DNA of 64,000 bases from Streptomyces sp. Ag109_O5-1 (GTDB taxonomy: Bacteria; Actinomycetota; Actinomycetes; Streptomycetales; Streptomycetaceae): NCBI RefSeq assembly GCF_003814875.1, contig NZ_RKQF01000001.1, forward strand, positions 10,726,001-10,790,000, in the 5' to 3' direction. The notes beneath the pieces were generated by a model, which saw only the letters and a list, made by a program, of their open reading frames with translations, was not told where the DNA came from and searched no databases. Numbering within the stretch: position 1 is the first letter of the stretch; each line of letters begins with the position of its first letter. Below are positions 59,519 to 64,000 of the stretch, one piece after another. Made by a program: the position numbers and the translations under genes.

Positions 59519-60742
59519 ATGACAACCATCACCGGAATCCGGCCCCGCACCCTCGTCCGCGCCTCCGGAGGCCCCCGCTACACCGTCGCCCTGGCCGTGG
59601 ACGCGCTCGGCACCGGCCTGCTGCGGCCTTTTCTGCTGCTCTACGGCGTTACGGTGCTGAAACTGTCCGCTCCCGTCACGGGCACCGCCATGACGGCCGG
59701 CGTCGTCGCGGGTCTCGCATGCATGCCCGCGGTGGGCCGCTGGCTGGACCGGGGCGCACGCAGCACGGTCGTGGCGGCGGCCATGCTGGTACGGGTGCTG
59801 GGCGTGGCGCTGTTGCTGGCCGCCCCGGCGGGGGACGTCCGGCTCTTCGCGACGGCGGCGCTCTTCCTCGGCATCGGCAACCAGGCCTGGCCGGCCGCCC
59901 ACGCCGCTCTCGTGGCCACGGTCGCCCACGGCCGGGAACGCGACACCGCGCTCGCGGGAGCCCGTGCCCTGCGCAACGCCGCCCTGGGCGTCGGAGCACT
60001 CCTCGCCACCGCATGCCTGGCCGGCGGCACCACCGCGTTGCGGGCGCTGGCGGTTGTCACCGGGCTCGCCTACCTCGCCGCAGCCTCCTTGGCATGGTCG
60101 GTCCACGTACACGCACAGCCGGAGGCCGCCGCACAGGCCGGGGACGGTCACGACGGGCCCGCGCCCCGGATGCGCACGCTGCTCGCCGCCAATGTGATCT
60201 ACGTCTTCTGCCTCAACGTCCCCGAGATCGCACTCCCGTTGGTCCTGGTGACGCAGCTCCACGCGTCCCCGATGTGGCCGGCGGCCGTCTTCGTGGCCAA
60301 CACGGTGCTGGTGGTCACCCTGCAGGTGCCGGTCACCGTCCTGATGTCCCGCTACTCCCGGCGGGCCGTGCTGGCTCTCTCCGGCGTGGTGCTGGCCGTG
60401 TCCTACCTGGGCTTCCTCGCGGCCGCCGCACTGGGACACGGCTGGGCTGTCCCGGCCGTCGCCGCGGTGTCCGTGGTCTGCACGATCGGCGAGATCATCT
60501 ACGCCGGCAGCGCCACCGCGCTCGTCACCGCCCTCGCCCCGGCCCATGTCCTGGGCCGGGCCCTCGCTCGCTTCCAGCTCTCCACGGGCTTCGGCCTCGC
60601 CGTCTCCCCGGCGGTCATCACCACGCTCGCACCCCACGGCCCGGCCGCCCTCTGGGGCAGTCTCACCGCCGCGACAGTCGTCTCCGCCGCCGTCGTGGCC
60701 CGCGAGCAGGAGGAACAGGGAACCCGGGGCGAACTGGAGTGA
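59519..60742 (+). CDS. Major facilitator superfamily transporter
   Basis: Membrane transporter of 407 residues with about 12 helices. MFS features are the first helix with ALAVDALGTGLLRPFLLLYG, the motif-A-like GRWLDRGARS loop after helix 2, and a repeat of this pattern in the second half (MSRYSRRAVLALSG). Together with a divergent ArsR-type repressor and its operator, this looks like an inducible drug or metabolite exporter. The ATG at 59519 follows the operator closely. No periplasmic or outer components are expected in this organism. Confidence 0.9.
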   Translation: MTTITGIRPRTLVRASGGPRYTVALAVDALGTGLLRPFLLLYGVTVLKLSAPVTGTAMTAGVVAGLACMPAVGRWLDRGARSTVVAAAMLVRVLGVALLLAAPAGDVRLFATAALFLGIGNQAWPAAHAALVATVAHGRERDTALAGARALRNAALGVGALLATACLAGGTTALRALAVVTGLAYLAAASLAWSVHVHAQPEAAAQAGDGHDGPAPRMRTLLAANVIYVFCLNVPEIALPLVLVTQLHASPMWPAAVFVANTVLVVTLQVPVTVLMSRYSRRAVLALSGVVLAVSYLGFLAAAALGHGWAVPAVAAVSVVCTIGEIIYAGSATALVTALAPAHVLGRALARFQLSTGFGLAVSPAVITTLAPHGPAALWGSLTAATVVSAAVVAREQEEQGTRGELE

Positions 60743-60838
60743 TCACGGCCGCGATCGAGCCCGCGTCGGCAGCCTGAACGAATCACCGGTTCTCGCGTTG
60801 CGCCGTCCACGGAACAGGACCGTGCTTCACTTTTTCGC

Positions 60839-61609
60839 ATGGCGACGACTCTCGGCGCACCCCGACCGGACCCTGCCGTCTACATGCTGCGAGGCGCGGC
60901 CGGCGTCGGCCGCGCCTACAAGCAGGAGTTGCTGGAACTGCTGGACGTCCGGCCGGGCCAGACCGTGCTCGACGTGGGATGCGGCCCGGGCACGGACCTT
61001 CCCGCACTGTCGGAGCGCGTCGGCGTGAGCGGCACGGTGATCGGAGTGGACCGCGACCCGGCGATGCTGGCCGAAGCCCGCCGACGCACCGGCGACCTGC
61101 CGGCCGTCGAGATCCGCGAAGCCGACGTCCACGCGTTGCCCGTCGAGCCCGGCACGGTCGACAGGGCCAAGATCGACCGGGTCCTCATGCATGTCGACGA
61201 GCCGACCGAAGTGCTGGCGCAACTCCACGCGGCAACGCGTCCGGGATCCCGGATCGCTCTGGCGGAGCCCGACTGGGACACCCTGATCGTCGATGCGGAG
61301 GATCTCGAAACGAGCCGCGCCTTCACGCGGTACACCACCTCGGAAGCGGTCCGGCACGCCACCATCGGCCGCAGCCTCGCCCGTCACGCACAGCGCACGG
61401 GCTTCGTGGTCGAGACCGTGCGGGCCACCACACCCGTCTTCCTCGACTTCCCGGAAGCGGACCACACCCTGGGACTCGGCCGGAACATGCAGCGGGCCAT
61501 CCAGGACGGTCATGTGGAAGAGGCCCGCGGCCGCCGGTGGTTCACCTCGCTCTCCGAGGGGCCCTTCTTCGCCTCCTTCACCCTCGTCACCGTGATCTGC
61601 TCCCGCTGA
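60839..61609 (+). CDS. Class I SAM-dependent methyltransferase
   Basis: Cytoplasmic methyltransferase of 256 residues. The SAM-binding fold reads TVLDVGCGPGTDLPAL (motif I), VIGVDRDPAMLAEAR (Asp for the ribose), EIREADVHALPVE, and DRAKIDRVLMHVDEPTEV. It resembles the small-molecule methyltransferases of secondary metabolism and the UbiE/COQ5 group. The substrate is unknown. It lies 96 bp after the MFS gene on the same strand with no terminator between, so read-through is possible. Confidence 0.9.
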   Translation: MATTLGAPRPDPAVYMLRGAAGVGRAYKQELLELLDVRPGQTVLDVGCGPGTDLPALSERVGVSGTVIGVDRDPAMLAEARRRTGDLPAVEIREADVHALPVEPGTVDRAKIDRVLMHVDEPTEVLAQLHAATRPGSRIALAEPDWDTLIVDAEDLETSRAFTRYTTSEAVRHATIGRSLARHAQRTGFVVETVRATTPVFLDFPEADHTLGLGRNMQRAIQDGHVEEARGRRWFTSLSEGPFFASFTLVTVICSR

Positions 61610-61698
61610 CGATCCGGGTCCGCACCAACTCCGCCTGAACCAAAGGGAGTCGGCAGCCGGTGTCCAGCCCGCGGGCGCTGCGTCAGTAGATTGGGCCC

Positions 61699-63342
61699 AT
61701 GATCGAGAAGACGACGACGGAGCGTTCGGCGCGGTCGCACGCGAAGCCCAGGAGCGGCGGCGGGCTGGCGCGTTCGTCCGCACTGATGGCGGCGGGCACG
61801 GTGGTCTCGCGCGCCACCGGGCTGATACGGATGGTGTTACAGGCCGCCGCACTGGGGACCGGTCTGTTCGCCACCACCTACAACCAGGCCAACACCGTCC
61901 CCACCAGCCTGTACTTCCTGCTGATCGGCGGTGCGCTCAACTCCGTCCTGGTGCCCCAACTGGTCCGGGCCCGCACCGAGGACCCCGACGGCGGCGCCGC
62001 CTTCGAACAGCGCCTGGTCACGCTGGTGCTGTGTGTCCTCGGCCTCGGGACCGCACTGGCCACCTGGGCCGCGCCCGAGATCATCAGCGTCTACCAGCGG
62101 GACACGCCGGCCACCCACGACGCGTTCGAGCTGACCGTGGTCTTCGCCCGCTTCCTGCTCCCGCAGATCTTCTTCTACGGTGTCTTCAGCATCTTCGGCC
62201 AAGTCCTCAACGCCCGGAACCGGTTCGGCGCCATGATGTGGACACCGGTCCTCAACAACGTCGTCCTGATCACCATGTTCGGGCTCTACCTCGGCCTGCT
62301 GACCGTTCCGGAACAGGTCTCGGACATCAGCGGCGCCCAGGTCAGGCTGCTCGGGATCGGCACCACCGTCGCCCTGGCCGTCCAGGCGCTCGCGTTGATC
62401 CCCTACGCCATCGCGGCCGGGTTCCGGTTCCGCCCGCGCTTCGACTGGCGCGGCACCGGCCTGCGCAAGAGCGTCTCCGCGGCGCGCTGGACCCTGCTGT
62501 TCGTGCTGGCCAACCTCGTGGCGAGCACGGTCGTCACCAGGCTGGCCTCCGCGGCCGACGCGGCCCGGCCGGACGACGGCGTCGGCTTCACCGCGTACAG
62601 CTACGCCCAGCAGATCTGGATGCTGCCCCAGTCGATCGTCACCGTCTCCCTGGTGACCGCGCTGCTGCCGAGGATGAGCCGGGCCGTGGCCGAGGACCGG
62701 CTCGGCGATCTGCGCACGGACCTGTCCCGGGCGCTGCGGGTCAGCGGTGTCGTCATCGTCCCGGCCGCCTTCTTCTTCCTCGCCTTCGGACCCCGGATCG
62801 CCCGGCTGATCTTCGCCCACGGCACCGCCGACGTCGCCGAGACCGTCCCGTTGGGCGAAATGCTGCAGGCCTTCGGCCTGGGACTGATCCCGTTCTCCGC
62901 GCAGTACCTGCTGCTGCGCGGCTTCTACGCCTTCGAGGACACCCGCACGCCGTTCCGGATGGCCGTCTGGATCAGCGGTATCGACATCGCGCTCGCCCTG
63001 GCCTGCCATCTGCTGCTCTCCCCGCGCTGGGCGGTCACCGGGATGGCCGCCGCCTACTCCCTGTCCTACGGGATCGGCCTGCTGCTGACGGCCGTGCGGC
63101 TGCGGCGGCGCACCGAGGGACTGCTCGACGGACGGCGGATCTGCCGTACGTACGCGAAGCTGGTCGCGGCCGCCACCGCCGCCGGTGTCGCCGGCTGGTT
63201 CATCACCCGTGCCTGCGACCGGAGTTCGATGTCGGGCTATCTCTCGCTGGCCGCGGGCGGGCTGACGATGGTGCTGCTGTTCCTGGCCTTCGCACGACTC
63301 CTGCGCACGACGGAACTGCGCAGCCTGCCGGGACTGGGATGA
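61699..63342 (+). CDS. MurJ/MviN-family lipid II flippase-like membrane protein
   Basis: Polytopic membrane protein of 547 residues with about 14 helices. MviN/MurJ patterns are SSALMAAGTVVSRATGLIR at the start, TTYNQANTVPTSLYFLLIGG, FLLPQIFFYGVFSIFGQVLNARN, and SYAQQIWMLPQSIVTVSLVTA. Such proteins flip lipid II across the membrane for peptidoglycan synthesis; Streptomyces carry more than one, and this single-gene copy may be an extra flippase for a related lipid-linked product. The start ATG at 61699 has no strong ribosome site. A loop-free 17-bp palindrome follows directly. Confidence 0.92.
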   Translation: MIEKTTTERSARSHAKPRSGGGLARSSALMAAGTVVSRATGLIRMVLQAAALGTGLFATTYNQANTVPTSLYFLLIGGALNSVLVPQLVRARTEDPDGGAAFEQRLVTLVLCVLGLGTALATWAAPEIISVYQRDTPATHDAFELTVVFARFLLPQIFFYGVFSIFGQVLNARNRFGAMMWTPVLNNVVLITMFGLYLGLLTVPEQVSDISGAQVRLLGIGTTVALAVQALALIPYAIAAGFRFRPRFDWRGTGLRKSVSAARWTLLFVLANLVASTVVTRLASAADAARPDDGVGFTAYSYAQQIWMLPQSIVTVSLVTALLPRMSRAVAEDRLGDLRTDLSRALRVSGVVIVPAAFFFLAFGPRIARLIFAHGTADVAETVPLGEMLQAFGLGLIPFSAQYLLLRGFYAFEDTRTPFRMAVWISGIDIALALACHLLLSPRWAVTGMAAAYSLSYGIGLLLTAVRLRRRTEGLLDGRRICRTYAKLVAAATAAGVAGWFITRACDRSSMSGYLSLAAGGLTMVLLFLAFARLLRTTELRSLPGLG

Positions 63343-63376
63343 GTTCCGGGCGGGGCGGCGCCGCCCCGCCCGGAAC
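63343..63376. terminator. Perfect 34-bp palindrome between converging genes
   Basis: gttccgggcggggcggc (63343-63359) is followed at once by its exact reverse complement (63360-63376). It starts at the base after the flippase stop and ends 9 bp before the sigma-factor stop, so it can end transcripts from both sides. Confidence 0.85.
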
Positions 63377-63385
63377 CGGAGGAGT

Positions 63386-64000
63386 TCACCGGGTGAGTTC
63401 GGCAGGCTCGTCCAGCCGGGTCAGCTTCCGCGGGGCGGCGACCGCGTGGATGCGAGTGACCCGGCCGTCGGCCACCTCCACGCTCACCGTGGCCATTCGG
63501 CCACCGGCCTCGATCCGGCCCGCGGGTGCGCCGTTGAGCCACACCGGCGACACCGTGCGGTCCTGCTGTGCGAGCAGCCTCGCCACCAGCTCGGCTCCGT
63601 GGGCCGGTGCGAGCGCGGCGTTCGCGAGCCCGCCGCCGTCGGTGACCAGGACCACGTCGGGTGCCATCACCTCCATCAGCTCCTGTACCTGCCCGGTGCG
63701 CAGCGCGGCCAGGAACCGCTCCACGACGGTCCGCCGCTCCGACGGGCTCACCCGGACCCGGGGCCGCCGGGCCGTCACATGCTCACGGGCCCGCCGGGCG
63801 ATCTGCCGTACCGCGGCCGGGGACCTGCCCACCGCCTCCGCGATCTCGCCGTACGGCACCTCGAAGACCTCGCGGAGCACGAACACCGCCCGCTCGGTCG
63901 GCGCTAGCGTCTCAAGGACGGTGAGCATCGCGATCGACACGCTCTCGGCGAGTTCCACGTCCTCGGCGACATCCGGGCTGGTCAGCAGCGGTTCCGGCAG
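63386..64000 (-). CDS. ECF41-type sigma factor (SigJ-like), 5' end beyond the window
   Basis: The last 205 or so codons of a sigma factor of the SigJ/ECF41 group; the 5' part, with most of region 2, lies off the right edge. Visible are the end of the linker (EDVELAESVSIAMLTVL), region 4 (LAPTERAVFVLREVFEVPYGEIA, GRSPAAVRQIARRAREHV), and a SnoaL-like C-terminal domain (VVERFLAALRTGQVQELMEV, TDGGGLANAALAPAHG). That domain acts in place of a separate anti-sigma factor in this group. The frame is open through position 64000. Confidence 0.9.
   Translation of the reverse strand: MPEPLLTSPDVAEDVELAESVSIAMLTVLETLAPTERAVFVLREVFEVPYGEIAEAVGRSPAAVRQIARRAREHVTARRPRVRVSPSERRTVVERFLAALRTGQVQELMEVMAPDVVLVTDGGGLANAALAPAHGAELVARLLAQQDRTVSPVWLNGAPAGRIEAGGRMATVSVEVADGRVTRIHAVAAPRKLTRLDEPAELTR

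Noticed and set aside
1..64000. tRNA, rRNA or riboswitch genes
   Set aside because: I looked for T-loop-like sequences, cloverleaf arms and common riboswitch cores by eye and found none I could support.

Overview
The window is high-GC, actinobacterial DNA and almost certainly comes from a Streptomyces chromosome. The evidence is the strong third-position GC codon use, GTG and TTG starts, many ATGA stop/start overlaps, a Fur-KatG pair, SpoIIE-type phosphatases, an XRE/NB-ARC regulator remnant, and a chitinase promoter with the direct repeats typical of Streptomyces chitinase genes. I see no rRNA, tRNA, CRISPR array or intact insertion sequence.

Layout. 0-10 kb: a small inverted-repeat element, pyruvate carboxylase, then a minus-strand run of secreted proteins (SMP-30-like propeller, small exported protein, DUF4389 membrane protein, PL7 alginate lyase, GH18 chitinase). 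10-12.2 kb: decayed genes (a response regulator with a frameshift, a histidine kinase with its core deleted, a truncated alpha/beta hydrolase). 12.3-19.4 kb: an FCD-GntR regulator and a tightly coupled six-gene sugar module (lipoprotein binding protein, enolase-superfamily enzyme, two permeases, double ATPase, RhaM-type mutarotase). 19.5-31.7 kb: mixed single genes, among them a LuxR pseudogene, a PP2C phosphatase/MASE1 pair, cyclophilin, GDSL esterase, an SDR gene with a double TetR-type operator, and a secreted CBM32/beta-helix protein. 31.9-34 kb: a minus-strand set with a sortase substrate, class F sortase, ECF sigma factor and a membrane protein. 34.2-37 kb: furA-katG with an unusual 15-bp tandem repeat between the genes. 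37-41.5 kb: a histidine-rich PHP protein with a coupled partner, and a gluzincin protease. 41.6-43.4 kb: a second cluster of broken genes around an intact YheO-type regulator. 43.4-51.2 kb: multicopper oxidase, LysR regulator, exported phosphoesterase and efeB/efeO without efeU. 51.2-64 kb: a multidomain PP2C phosphatase with a 36-bp repeat, an aromatic meta-cleavage cassette facing an ACMSD-like amidohydrolase, an ArsR/MFS pair around a clear operator, a methyltransferase, a MurJ/MviN flippase, and an ECF41-type sigma factor that runs off the right edge.

The most system-like parts are the acid-sugar/rhamnose-like ABC operon with its candidate operator, the sortase/substrate/sigma cluster, the meta-cleavage cassette with a palindrome over its promoter, and the furA-katG locus. 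Functions are assigned by reading motifs in the translated sequence. No database search was possible, so family names rest on recognition, and substrate assignments are inference.
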